Assembly: GCA_948468465.1 (NCBI GenBank)
Contig: CAOKJJ010000082.1
Coordinates: forward strand, 1-21,206
DNA: 21,206 bases
From: an uncultured Eubacterium sp.
GTDB lineage: Bacteria; Bacillota_A; Clostridia; Lachnospirales; Lachnospiraceae
Direction: 5' to 3'
Shown piece by piece: positions 7,998 to 15,738 of the stretch. Position numbers and translations under genes: made by a program. The notes beneath the pieces are model-generated. The model was given only the letters and a program-made list of their open reading frames with translations. It did not search any database and had not been told where the DNA came from. The stretch's first letter is position 1. Every line of letters starts with the position of its first letter.

Positions 7998-9485
7998 TTA
8001 TTTCTCTACAATCTTTGTAGTTATATATTTTTGATTCCTGCTGTTTGGTTTATCAGGCTTTGTCATTTGAAGCTCTCCTCTTTGAATCAGCGGCATTAAA
8101 TATTTCCTTGTAAAAAATGTACGATTGTGATATCCCATAAATTCACAAATTTCTTTTTTGCTTTTTTCTTTCTCGCAAAAAACAAGGATACGCTCAAAAG
8201 CATTCATTTTTTTCTCAGCATCATTAATAACTTGATCACTAACTTGGTCATTGACTTGGTCACTAACTTGATCAGTGACCAAGTCACCCTGACAAGGTCC
8301 TACTTTCCCAACAGAAACATCATTCAATGGAATCAATGTTTGAAAGACATTCCCTTCTATAAATTTCGGAGTTCCTCCAGAATACAATTTTGTATATTTA
8401 TAAGTATTTCGCATACCTGACCCAAGCTCATCTGCCAGAGATGTTTCCCGAAACACTTTTGAAATAGCCGGATTTTTCGAAAAAGGTTCAAAAGATGACA
8501 AATCAAGCATTCCAGATCCATGCGCCCGGCTGGCATTTTCTGTAAACATGCAGTCTTTCTCAATCACAAATTTTGCAACATATGCAGATGAAAAATCCCG
8601 GTGTGCAAGCATGTTAGACAAAATTTCTCTTAAAATTTTGTCTCTGGCGCTGACATTATTTATCCCTTCTAAAACAAACGGATCGCTCAGATGCTTCTTT
8701 CCAAATTCCATCAGCCGGTCATATGTATCAAACAAATTCGTGATAATTACATCCCTATCATCATAACGGTCTGTATTTTCCACACGGAAAATTGCATCTG
8801 TTTTATGCTGCGGAACAGCAGACATAATTGTAATATCCTTCCCAAATAACAGGATTGCAGCCAGCGTAATTCCCTCCCGATGTCTCTCATCATCTTTCAG
8901 AATCAGACCCGCACTTCGCAGAAGCTCTTCATCCTCCATAGTCAGCCAGGGATGATTCATATTACGGATACGGCTCATTTTTCTTGCCCGGTCAATTAAA
9001 TCCGCTCGCAAATCTGTCATCTCAAAAGCTGTAACTTTATTTACGTAATAACTGTCCTGTTTTCTTGCATACAGCTGGTAAACGGCATCAGCATTATTTG
9101 TGATATCCAGATCCGCCTCATGGCTCCTGTCAAAAATTCTACCATTATGCCTGCATACCTGTGTTCCCGACGGTACGTATACATGCAGAACAATGCAGCC
9201 TTCAATTTGAATTTCTTCAAGATTTAAATATAAAGGCGGATACATTTTATTTGCATTATTTACTGATGTGATAAAATCTTTTTTCATCTTCTCCACTGCA
9301 TCCGGTGCAATTCCTGCAATCTTCCCATTATCCTTTATGCCAAGAAAAATATGCCCTCCATCCCTGTTTGAAAATGAACAGACAGTATCATAAACATCTT
9401 TGGTAATTTCGTTTGCAGATTTTTTAAACTCTGTCCTGTTGTTTTCTCCATTCTGAATTAATGATAATAATTCTGATTCTGTCAT
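7998..9485 (-). CDS. AlbA_2/Schlafen-type ATP-binding transcriptional regulator
   Basis: The product is 495 residues. The N-terminal AlbA_2 (Schlafen AlbA) domain covers about residues 1-135, with the hallmarks NRTEFKKS and FSNRDGGHIFLGIKDNG. The middle (about 280-400) carries the HATPase_c_4-like region: LREILSNMLAHRD, ENASRAHG and LADELGSGMRN. A DQV repeat linker (about 407-422) leads to a C-terminal winged-helix-like segment (KKEICEFMGYHNRTFFTRKYL). This is the common layout of ATP-binding, helix-turn-helix proteins in gut Firmicutes. They are thought to regulate transcription and are often linked to mobile or defence regions. The gene is intact. Its own ribosome site is weak (GGGGTG), and a 15-codon ORF ends in an ATGA overlap with its start. 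The DNA is AT-richer than the flanking metabolic genes. Confidence 0.88.
   Translation of the reverse strand: MTESELLSLIQNGENNRTEFKKSANEITKDVYDTVCSFSNRDGGHIFLGIKDNGKIAGIAPDAVEKMKKDFITSVNNANKMYPPLYLNLEEIQIEGCIVLHVYVPSGTQVCRHNGRIFDRSHEADLDITNNADAVYQLYARKQDSYYVNKVTAFEMTDLRADLIDRARKMSRIRNMNHPWLTMEDEELLRSAGLILKDDERHREGITLAAILLFGKDITIMSAVPQHKTDAIFRVENTDRYDDRDVIITNLFDTYDRLMEFGKKHLSDPFVLEGINNVSARDKILREILSNMLAHRDFSSAYVAKFVIEKDCMFTENASRAHGSGMLDLSSFEPFSKNPAISKVFRETSLADELGSGMRNTYKYTKLYSGGTPKFIEGNVFQTLIPLNDVSVGKVGPCQGDLVTDQVSDQVNDQVSDQVINDAEKKMNAFERILVFCEKEKSKKEICEFMGYHNRTFFTRKYLMPLIQRGELQMTKPDKPNSRNQKYITTKIVEK
8229..8276 (-). repeat. Four 12-base tandem repeats encoding TDQV-SDQV-NDQV-SDQV
   Basis: Four direct units of 12 bases (8229, 8241, 8253, 8265) encode a four-residue repeat in the linker of the AlbA_2 protein. 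Overlapping them, GACTTGGTCACT (8253-8264) and AGTGACCAAGTC (8274-8285) form a perfect 12-bp inverted repeat with a 9-base loop. Copy number of such a repeat can change by slippage without shifting the reading frame. Confidence 0.85.
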
Positions 9486-9529
9486 CCGATTGACACCCCG
9501 CTATTTCGTATTAAAGATACCTTTATCAT
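9482..9529 (-). CDS. 15-codon ORF coupled to the AlbA_2 gene (leader or fusion scar)
   Basis: On the minus strand, ATG at 9529-9527 opens a 15-residue frame, MIKVSLIRNSGVSIG. Its stop TGA overlaps the AlbA_2 start as ATGA. GGAGGG five bases before it is a much better ribosome site than that of the AlbA_2 gene itself. Its ATG in turn overlaps the stop of the ATPase relic, again as ATGA. It may serve to load ribosomes for the AlbA_2 gene, or be the scarred start of a lost gene. There is no evidence that the peptide has a function. Confidence 0.35.
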   Translation of the reverse strand: MIKVSLIRNSGVSIG

Positions 9530-9799
9530 GCAAGCCCTCCGTCTCTTCTTTTAATAACTGGCCCTTCTTTGGAATAAGATTCAAACAAATACTCAACAAA
9601 AGAATGATTCCTAAATTTCAAAGCTGCTGTTTTTCACAGATAAATTCAGCCCCAAAAAAACACTCAATGACAGTACTTGAATCTGCGCTTCACTAAATAA
9701 ATGATCTAAAAATATATTTTCTTTCTGCTGCAATTCAATATTTGTTTCCGCCCCATCTTTCGTTTGCCTCCATTCTATTTTCCTTTTCCAGCTATTTCC
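9526..9799 (-). pseudogene. C-terminal relic of an ABC/RecF-like ATPase gene
   Basis: Two protein-like stretches lie in different frames on the minus strand. The first (9799-9611, 62 codons) contains NIELQQKENIFLDHLFSEAQ followed by IQVLSLSVFLGLNLS and ends SSFEI at a stop. This pattern matches the ABC signature helix (LSxGQ-like, here FSEAQ) and the approach to Walker B in SMC/RecF-type ATPases. The second (about 9618-9526, ending at a TGA) contains FVEYLFESYSKEGPVIKRR, which resembles the extreme C-terminus of the same class. The D-loop, the Walker B acidic pair and everything N-terminal, including Walker A, are missing. So an internal deletion plus frameshift is the simplest reading. The relic lies in the same orientation as, and directly upstream of, the AlbA_2 gene, which suggests the two once formed an operon. 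Family assignment is from motif memory only. Confidence 0.55.
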
Positions 9800-10150
9800 T
9801 TATTATATCTAATTAGTTCAAAAAAAGATAGACTGTAATTGAATTCAAAATACATACATCACTATTATTTTTATAAGTATTGATGACTGTATTAATTCTT
9901 TAATCTCACAGACCCAAATCAAGTTCTAACAAATAGTTCCGTTTTTATTTTAGGAAAAGACATTATCTTCTGCTAACAAATGTCTTTTCCTTCATGATGC
10001 TCTATACCATTATCTATCGTTTCCTAATTAGTTCTCATTCATCTTCAAGAACAAAACTGTACTAATCTGTCTCCTTTTATCCTCAATCCATATCTTGTAA
10101 TCTCAAATCCACAGAATTACAATTAAAATATGACCAGAAAGCTGTTTTTA
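9800..10150. other. AT-rich non-coding stretch upstream of the ATPase relic
   Basis: I see no convincing coding frame on either strand. On the minus strand TATAAT (9807-9802) sits just before the relic and may be an old -10 box, though its -35 (TATCTT) is poor. An 11-base direct repeat, CTAATTAGTTC, occurs at 9809-9819 and 10024-10034, enclosing about 204 bases. No obvious GC-rich terminator for the S8 protease gene is visible here. Confidence 0.4.
9952..9991. repeat. 13-bp perfect inverted repeat (AT-rich hairpin)
   Basis: AGGAAAAGACATT (9952-9964) and AATGTCTTTTCCT (9979-9991) form a perfect 13-bp stem with a 14-base loop. Neither flank has a U run in the right place, so a terminator role for the upstream S8 gene is possible but weak. 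It lies within the 11-base direct repeats at 9809 and 10024. Confidence 0.6.
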
Positions 10151-11995
10151 TTATACTGGTATACTATCTCTTAGGCATAACACTCCCCATCCAATCTGCG
10201 GATTCGGATACTCTGAAAACACTGCCAGCGGCCGCGCCCCCTTGATCAGGTATGCCTTCACCTTCTCCCCATACAAATACGGATCATTCCCTTTCACAAT
10301 CCCCCACTGCATCAGCAGCGCAGCGCTTCCCGCTACAAACGGCGCAGCCATCGAAGTTCCGCTTTTTACGCCATAACCTCCACCCGGCACGGCCGAGATG
10401 ATTCCTACGCCCGGCGCTGCCAGGTCTGGTTTGACCTGCATGGTCACTCTTGTATAACCTATGCCTGAAAAGTCTGCTGCCTGATTCGTTCTGGAATTGT
10501 AAGCAGCTACGGAAATCACCTTTTCTGCTGTGGAAGGAATCGTAAGTGTTGTATACTCCACTGGATATAAAAATCCTGTACCGCGATTTAAAATGCCGCC
10601 TCCCGGCAGCCACATATCAAAGCTCCCATTCACAATTCTGCGCGGAATCAGGCGTATTTCCCAAACGCCGCTGTCAATAAAGCTTTCAACCGGCAGAAAT
10701 TCAATAAAAATCTCCTGGTATATACTGTAAGGGCTTGGTTCTCCGTAATAAAGCAGTATTTCCGTCTGCTGCATCCGAAACCGCTGTGTTCCCAATATGG
10801 GATGAATGGGCCCTACCGTCAATCCTGACGGATGTACAAGCTGAATATCTATTTCATCAGAATAAGATTTCCAGATTTGAAGGCTTAAAAATGTTTCATA
10901 AGTGCTTACGGCAAACTGTACTGTATTTGCAGCCTGGCTGTTTCCTGCTTCTACCTGCCCGGAAGTATGAACGCTTGCCGTCCCTTCATTTCCGGTTCCA
11001 ACCGTGATCACATTTTTCCAATAACCACTCAGGCTGTTTAAATATGTTTCGATTAACGAAGCTCCGCTGTGAGAGCCATAATTGTTGCCAAAGCTCAGAT
11101 TTACGGAAATCGGAAGATTGAATTTCCTCGCTTTGCGCATCATATAGTCGACTGCCATCATAAGTTCTACAGTACTGGGAAACCCGCCTTCCTGCGGAAC
11201 GCCAAGCTTCACCACAAGCAGGCTGCTTTCATATGCAACGCCGCGGTAACGTCCCGCGGAGGCCCTGCCGTTGCCGGCCAAAATACCCGCTACATGCGTT
11301 CCATGCCCGCTGCTGTCCCCTGTCAGCCTGACATATTGCTGCGGGCGTTCTCCAACAGGATTTTCCATGCGCACATCTTCTGCCGCATTTTCTGCCAAAT
11401 CCTCGATTACAACCGCAGGAAGCGGTTCCTTTAATGCCGCGTTTATTTGCTCTCTTGTAAACTCCACGCCTCTTTCATAGCCGGCTGGAGGGTACATGCC
11501 GCGTGCTGCGTCCGCAGGCAGTGTCTGGTCCCAGATTGCCGCTATTCTTGTAGTGCCGTCCGGATTGCAAAAATCCGGATGCCGCCAATCTATGCCGCTG
11601 TCTGCGATGCCGCATAAGATGCCTTTTCCGCTCAGATTCAGATACGTCCCCTGCACCGTATTGATGCAGGAAGCCCGGATTCCCTGGTCGACAGCAAAAA
11701 ATAAGCGCTTTGGCTTTTCAATGTATTCAATTTCCGGCCGGTTGGTAAATGCATCCATCAGCTGCTGCGGCACAACGGCAATGGCATATCCATTCAGCAG
11801 TTCTGTGATGGAAATCTGCGGAAATTCCTGGCGCAGCTGCGTAAGATCCGCAGAATACCGGATGATCAGTTCCCAGGTATTTGCTGCCTGATTGTATCCT
11901 GTCAGCAGATTCGGTGACTGTTCCAGCTCACGCTGGCTGGCATCCAGTGCAAGATTTAGAAGATTTTCCCGTTTTGGATTGTTTGACTGCGGCAT
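10151..11995 (-). CDS. Subtilisin-like S8 serine protease (clostridial Csp-like)
   Basis: The product is 614 residues with an intact catalytic triad. Asp132 lies in GIADSGIDW, His231 in GHGTHVAGI and Ser548 in SGTSMAAPFVAG; the oxyanion Asn lies in VGTGNEG. Residues about 1-105 look like a prodomain ending before the catalytic core. About 300 residues separate His and Ser, including an inserted beta-rich region around 385-500, as in clostridial Csp-type S8 proteases. No signal peptide is visible, so it is probably cytoplasmic or spore-associated. Csp relatives cut pro-SleC during spore germination, but many Lachnospiraceae carry paralogues of unknown job. The frame is open 36 codons further, but AGGTGG four bases before 11995 and the usual family start favour MPQSNNPKREN. 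It is divergent from the DUF3810 gene. Confidence 0.92.
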   Translation of the reverse strand: MPQSNNPKRENLLNLALDASQRELEQSPNLLTGYNQAANTWELIIRYSADLTQLRQEFPQISITELLNGYAIAVVPQQLMDAFTNRPEIEYIEKPKRLFFAVDQGIRASCINTVQGTYLNLSGKGILCGIADSGIDWRHPDFCNPDGTTRIAAIWDQTLPADAARGMYPPAGYERGVEFTREQINAALKEPLPAVVIEDLAENAAEDVRMENPVGERPQQYVRLTGDSSGHGTHVAGILAGNGRASAGRYRGVAYESSLLVVKLGVPQEGGFPSTVELMMAVDYMMRKARKFNLPISVNLSFGNNYGSHSGASLIETYLNSLSGYWKNVITVGTGNEGTASVHTSGQVEAGNSQAANTVQFAVSTYETFLSLQIWKSYSDEIDIQLVHPSGLTVGPIHPILGTQRFRMQQTEILLYYGEPSPYSIYQEIFIEFLPVESFIDSGVWEIRLIPRRIVNGSFDMWLPGGGILNRGTGFLYPVEYTTLTIPSTAEKVISVAAYNSRTNQAADFSGIGYTRVTMQVKPDLAAPGVGIISAVPGGGYGVKSGTSMAAPFVAGSAALLMQWGIVKGNDPYLYGEKVKAYLIKGARPLAVFSEYPNPQIGWGVLCLRDSIPV

Positions 11996-12105
11996 AAAAC
12001 CACCTGTAACTTTTTTGTAAATATATGTATTTCCATACGGCCGCATGACTATCGAAGAAAAATACATTACCCAGAAATTGGAAGCATAAATGAGATCTGC
12101 CAAGA

Positions 12106-12134
12106 TAGACAGTCATTTGCTTCTATGATATAAT
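12106..12134 (+). promoter_or_regulatory. Sigma-A promoter of the DUF3810 gene
   Basis: TAGACA (12106-12111), a 17-base spacer, then TATAAT (12129-12134) preceded by TGA (extended -10). It lies 54 bases before the ATG, in the divergent gap with the S8 protease gene. Confidence 0.75.
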
Positions 12135-12188
12135 TTTTCAATGGTATCATTTTTCAGAAGACAATCATTACTGTAAAGGTGGGAGAAA

Positions 12189-13334
12189 ATGGACAAACGG
12201 AAAAAACCAAAGATACTGCAGAGTGTACATAACAGATGCATTTTATTTTTGCTGCTGCTGATTACAGGGATACATATTGCTGCCTGGAATTCCAAAGCGT
12301 TTACAAACTGGTATCGTCTGCATGTCTTTCCGGTCTGGACGAATCTGATTGGAAGGATATCCGGTTTGTTTCAGGGTTCTGTAGGTGAAATCCTGATTGC
12401 GGCAGGAATCTTTTTGGTATTGGCTGAACTTGTGCTGCTGCCTTTGTTCGCGGTAAAACGCGGCAGGTTTCTGCGGTGCCGCAAATGGAACCTGAGACTG
12501 CTTAGCTGGATTTTTGTGTACATATATGGAACGGAAACCTTGAACTGTTATGTGATGTATCATGCCTCAACAGTAGAAGAGCAGCATTTTAATGCGGCGG
12601 TTGATTACGGAAGGGAAGAGCTTATGGCAGCGTATACGCAGGTTGTCATGAAAGCAAATGAACTATCCGGCAAGGTAAAGCGTGCGGCGGATGGCACGGC
12701 GATTTATAGTTCTGATGAGGATGCCCTGAAAGAACTTTATGCACAATGCGTCAAAGCGATGCAGGCACAGGGAAAAGAGTACCCGTATTTGGCGGGATAT
12801 TATCCGGACCCGAAGCCAATCCGGGCGTCTCATTTTATGAGCCAGCAGCATTTGCTTGGTATTTATTTTCCATTTACAATGGAAGCAAATTATAATACGG
12901 TTATGTATCCGGTGAATCTGCCTGCTACGATCTGCCATGAATATTCGCATTTAAAAGGGATTATTTTGGAAGATGAGGCAAATTTTTTTGGATTTGCATC
13001 TTGTGTGGAATCAGAGGACCTTTATTTACAATATTCCGGTTATTTAAGCGTATTGGGATACCTGGCGCGGCAGGTGCGTGAAAGTGTGCCGCAGGAAATA
13101 CGGCGGACAATGGTCACAGCCAATGAACAGGTATGCAAAGACGATGTGTTTCTGACAAAAGAGCAGTGGGAGCAGGTTGAGAAAAAAGCGGTATTTTCCA
13201 CTGATACAGTGAATCATGCGACAAATGTATTTTTAGAGACGAATTTGACGATGAATGGGGTGGAAGACGGTATGCACAGCTACAGCAGGGTTGTGCAGCT
13301 GGCAATTCGATATTTTGAACAGGATAAGCCGTAG
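12189..13334 (+). CDS. DUF3810 membrane protein with HEYSH zinc-protease motif
   Basis: The 381-residue product matches the DUF3810 family. It has hydrophobic helices near residues 17-32, 66-90 and 102-118, then a soluble domain. That domain carries CHEYSH: His250, Glu251 and His254 fit HExxH, and Glu263 in EDEANFFGF is placed like the third zinc ligand of gluzincin proteases. The sequence therefore suggests a membrane-bound metalloprotease facing the outside, but activity and substrate are not established. AAGGTGG precedes the ATG. It is divergent from the S8 protease gene. The C-terminal helical region (from about residue 330) is soluble and lacks any other motif I know. Confidence 0.88.
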   Translation: MDKRKKPKILQSVHNRCILFLLLLITGIHIAAWNSKAFTNWYRLHVFPVWTNLIGRISGLFQGSVGEILIAAGIFLVLAELVLLPLFAVKRGRFLRCRKWNLRLLSWIFVYIYGTETLNCYVMYHASTVEEQHFNAAVDYGREELMAAYTQVVMKANELSGKVKRAADGTAIYSSDEDALKELYAQCVKAMQAQGKEYPYLAGYYPDPKPIRASHFMSQQHLLGIYFPFTMEANYNTVMYPVNLPATICHEYSHLKGIILEDEANFFGFASCVESEDLYLQYSGYLSVLGYLARQVRESVPQEIRRTMVTANEQVCKDDVFLTKEQWEQVEKKAVFSTDTVNHATNVFLETNLTMNGVEDGMHSYSRVVQLAIRYFEQDKP

Positions 13335-13583
13335 CCTCAGCATTAGCATTAGATCTTTGCGGTTTATGGCAGTGTTCTGACAAAAAAATATTTTCTTTAA
13401 ATTTCCTTCAGCGGACACGTAAAAATTGAAAGGTTTTTTCGTACTTTTTAAGGTAACCTTAATCATGCGTGCTTATGATGAGAGCCTGATAAACAGCACC
13501 GGGGAGCCACTATGAAAAAGGCAGCAGTCTGATGAGAACGTACTGCTGTGCAAAAAACATAAGGATAGAAGGAGTTACGTACG
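13335..13583 (+). promoter_or_regulatory. Leader region of the GH25 gene: weak promoter, hairpin and a 6-codon ORF
   Basis: TTGAAA (13426-13431) with a 17-base spacer to TAAGGT (13449-13454) is a possible but poor promoter. Downstream, GGGGAG precedes ATG at 13512, which opens the six-codon ORF MKKAAV ending at TGA 13530-13532. This stop overlaps another ATG as TGATG; the second frame runs out of frame into the GH25 gene to 13771. CAGCAGT (13522-13528) and ACTGCTG (13542-13548) can pair over this site. The true GH25 ribosome site is AGAAGGAG near 13567. I could not match the leader to a known riboswitch. Confidence 0.35.
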
Positions 13584-15323
13584 ATGCGGAAAAAAAGAAT
13601 TTTAGCAGGCGCACTAGGATGTATGCTTGCATGCAGTCAGCCAATGGGATATGCTGCGGCAGCAGAACTTTCACTAGAGCAGCAGATCTATCAAAATACA
13701 AAACAGACTTCTCAGAATCAACGGCCTGTGGATATACAGGAACAATCAGAACTTCCGAAAACACCAGATGATCTGGCGCCGGATGAGCTGGATCCGGATT
13801 ATGTAAAAATGCTGTTTCAGCAGGAAAATGAAAAGGAACAGCAGTCTGCACCGTTTTCATTGTCAAGTGTCGAGGCAAAGACCACGAAAAGCCCGTTTAC
13901 AGGATTGGTATATACACACGCGGCACAGCTTAGCGATTGTGATATTGTCGATGGAATAGACGTATCCAAGTGGCAGGCGGATATTGACTGGAACAAAGTA
14001 AAGGCGGCAGGGGTAAAGTTTGTATTTATCCGCTGCGGCTATACGGCGTTATCAAAAAATTTCGCAATGTATGAAGATGAGTATTTTAAGAAAAATATCC
14101 AGGGTGCGTATAATGCGGGAATTAAAGTGGGCGTTTACTTTTTCTCAAATTCCATCACAACAAACGAGGCAAAGCAGGAAGCGAAAAAAACACTGAAGCT
14201 GATCGAGGACTATAAATCTATGATTACGCTGCCTGTCGTTTATGACTTTGAAGCGTTTTCGAATGCATACCGTGCCTATGGGCTGTCAAAACAGCAGGTG
14301 ACGAAAAATGTAATTGCTTATTCAGAGCTGATCCGCCAGTCTGGATATACACCGATGTATTATGGCAGTCCAAGCTTTTTGAACAGTTCCTTTGACGTAG
14401 CGCAATTGACAAATTATGACTGTTGGCTGGCAAATTATACCACGAAGACGGCTTATACGGGCGATTATTTATACTGGCAGTATTCCAGTACCGGAAAAGT
14501 CAATGGTATTGCCGGAAATGTGGACTGTAATTTCCTGTATTCGGGTGATGCTGGGGAGATTGTAGATCCGGATCTGGATCCGGATGATTTTGAAGAAGGA
14601 TTTGGCCCGGTCAGCGGCCTTACAATGGCTGATCATGATACAACAGAGATTACGATTCGGTGGGATCCGCTGGAAGAAGCCGATGGCTATAAGATTTATC
14701 GAAGCAAATCCTATGGCGGTACGTATAAGCAGATCAAAACCATAAACTGGAATGAAGTAACGGATTATACAGATGCCACCGTTATGGAGTCAGAAGGGCG
14801 CCAGTATTATTATAAAGTCGTTCCGTTCCTTTTGGACGAAGACGGAAATATGAAGTATGGGATGGAATCTGACGTTTTAACCGCACATACGCTGCGCCAG
14901 CATTCCTTCCGATTGAAAACAAAATCAAATGTACATTTAAGATCTCAGGCAGGTACGGAGTATCCTTCTGCTGCGGTTGTGCCAACAGGAACAGGGCTGC
15001 CGTTTTACAAATTTACGCTTTCTACGGAAGACAAAAAGTGGTATAAAGTAACTTATAACAAAAACGGCGAGTCCTATACCGGCTATTTGTCAGGTAGTTA
15101 TGTGACCATTTATACGTATGGAAAGACGACAAAAGATGTCAATGTAAGGTCTGGGGCAGGGCTGACTTATAAAGTGCAAAGAACCATTCCGAAAGGGACA
15201 AAAGTAACAATTGTGGGCAGCAGCAAAACTGTCGCAGGAACAAAGTGGAGTAATGTCAAATATGCACTAAAAGGAAAAAACTATTCCGGATATATTCCGA
15301 CAAAATATATCCAACAGACATAA
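13584..15323 (+). CDS. Secreted GH25 lysozyme with FN3 and two SH3 domains
   Basis: The 579-residue enzyme should be exported and cut the glycan chain of peptidoglycan (N-acetylmuramidase). Residues 1-27 are a signal peptide: MRKKRI, a hydrophobic core, then an Ala-rich end with likely cleavage after AAAA. Residues about 28-118 form a polar linker rich in Gln, Glu and Pro. The GH25 domain covers about 122-318, opening with DGIDVSKWQ (Asp126) and holding the catalytic DxE as Asp221 and Glu223 in YDFEAF. A short acidic linker (PDLDPDDFEE) leads to a fibronectin type III domain (about 343-434). Two bacterial SH3 domains follow (about 445-508 and 516-577), the second with VNVRSGAG; these normally bind cell wall. 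With no sortase motif, it may be held by the SH3 domains. Likely roles are wall turnover, cell separation or attack on neighbours. Confidence 0.95.
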   Translation: MRKKRILAGALGCMLACSQPMGYAAAAELSLEQQIYQNTKQTSQNQRPVDIQEQSELPKTPDDLAPDELDPDYVKMLFQQENEKEQQSAPFSLSSVEAKTTKSPFTGLVYTHAAQLSDCDIVDGIDVSKWQADIDWNKVKAAGVKFVFIRCGYTALSKNFAMYEDEYFKKNIQGAYNAGIKVGVYFFSNSITTNEAKQEAKKTLKLIEDYKSMITLPVVYDFEAFSNAYRAYGLSKQQVTKNVIAYSELIRQSGYTPMYYGSPSFLNSSFDVAQLTNYDCWLANYTTKTAYTGDYLYWQYSSTGKVNGIAGNVDCNFLYSGDAGEIVDPDLDPDDFEEGFGPVSGLTMADHDTTEITIRWDPLEEADGYKIYRSKSYGGTYKQIKTINWNEVTDYTDATVMESEGRQYYYKVVPFLLDEDGNMKYGMESDVLTAHTLRQHSFRLKTKSNVHLRSQAGTEYPSAAVVPTGTGLPFYKFTLSTEDKKWYKVTYNKNGESYTGYLSGSYVTIYTYGKTTKDVNVRSGAGLTYKVQRTIPKGTKVTIVGSSKTVAGTKWSNVKYALKGKNYSGYIPTKYIQQT

Positions 15324-15351
15324 GGTATACTGAACAGAAGGGGCGGGGAGA

Positions 15352-15642
15352 ATGAGTAAGAATCTCAGAACAGAGGCAACAGATCGGTTGTTCGACGCGA
15401 TACTGACACTCAAAAACAAAGAGGAATGCTATCGTTTTTTTGAAGATGTGTGCACGGTAAATGAGCTTCAGGCGCTGTCACAGCGTTTTGAAGTGGCGCA
15501 TATGCTGCGCAATAATCAGACGTATATGGATATTGCAGAGTCAACGGGCGCATCTACGGCAACGATCAGCAGGGTGAACCGGTCACTGAATTATGGACAT
15601 GACGGATATGATATGGTTATTGCGCGATTAAAAGAAAATTAG
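15352..15642 (+). CDS. YerC/YecD-family TrpR-like DNA-binding protein
   Basis: The 96-residue product matches the Firmicute YerC/YecD group of Trp-repressor-like proteins. It is helical throughout, with EELQALSQRFEVA-like family features (here NELQALSQRFEVAHML) and a helix-turn-helix at about 58-77 (DIAESTGASTATISRV). GAAGGGG lies about eight bases upstream. It starts 28 bases after the lysozyme stop with no terminator between, so the two are probably co-transcribed. In B. subtilis yerC lies near pcrA; here pcrA is also close, one gene away, so the neighbourhood is partly conserved. The ligand and target genes are unknown, and tryptophan control should not be assumed. Confidence 0.93.
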   Translation: MSKNLRTEATDRLFDAILTLKNKEECYRFFEDVCTVNELQALSQRFEVAHMLRNNQTYMDIAESTGASTATISRVNRSLNYGHDGYDMVIARLKEN

Positions 15643-15655
15643 AAAATTACAAAAC

Positions 15656-15720
15656 ATAGATCAGCCAGCGGAAGAGGAGGGGGCATGTAGCGAATCCTTA
15701 TCTTCTGCTGGCTGATCTAT
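15656..15720 (+). terminator. Long hairpin after the YerC-like gene, probable terminator
   Basis: A 20-bp stem with a single G-U pair joins 15656-15675 and 15701-15720, around a 25-base loop. It lies 13 bases after the stop codon between convergent genes, the usual place for a terminator. It is followed by only a weak U run and its loop is unusually large, so it may also protect the mRNA 3' end or have a regulatory role. Confidence 0.65.
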
Positions 15721-15738
15721 TCTGGCGCTTATGTTCGT

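Noticed and set aside
8229..8288. Possible CRISPR-like array
   Set aside because: The units are only 12 bases with no spacers, and they encode DQV repeats in frame within a protein gene.
11996..12103. 36-codon N-terminal extension of the S8 protease
   Set aside because: It has no ribosome site, while AGGTGG precedes the ATG at 11995. The extension is not a signal peptide.
13526..13545. CTGATGA resembling a hammerhead ribozyme core
   Set aside because: The required GAAA and the flanking helices are absent; GAAC follows directly with no stem II.
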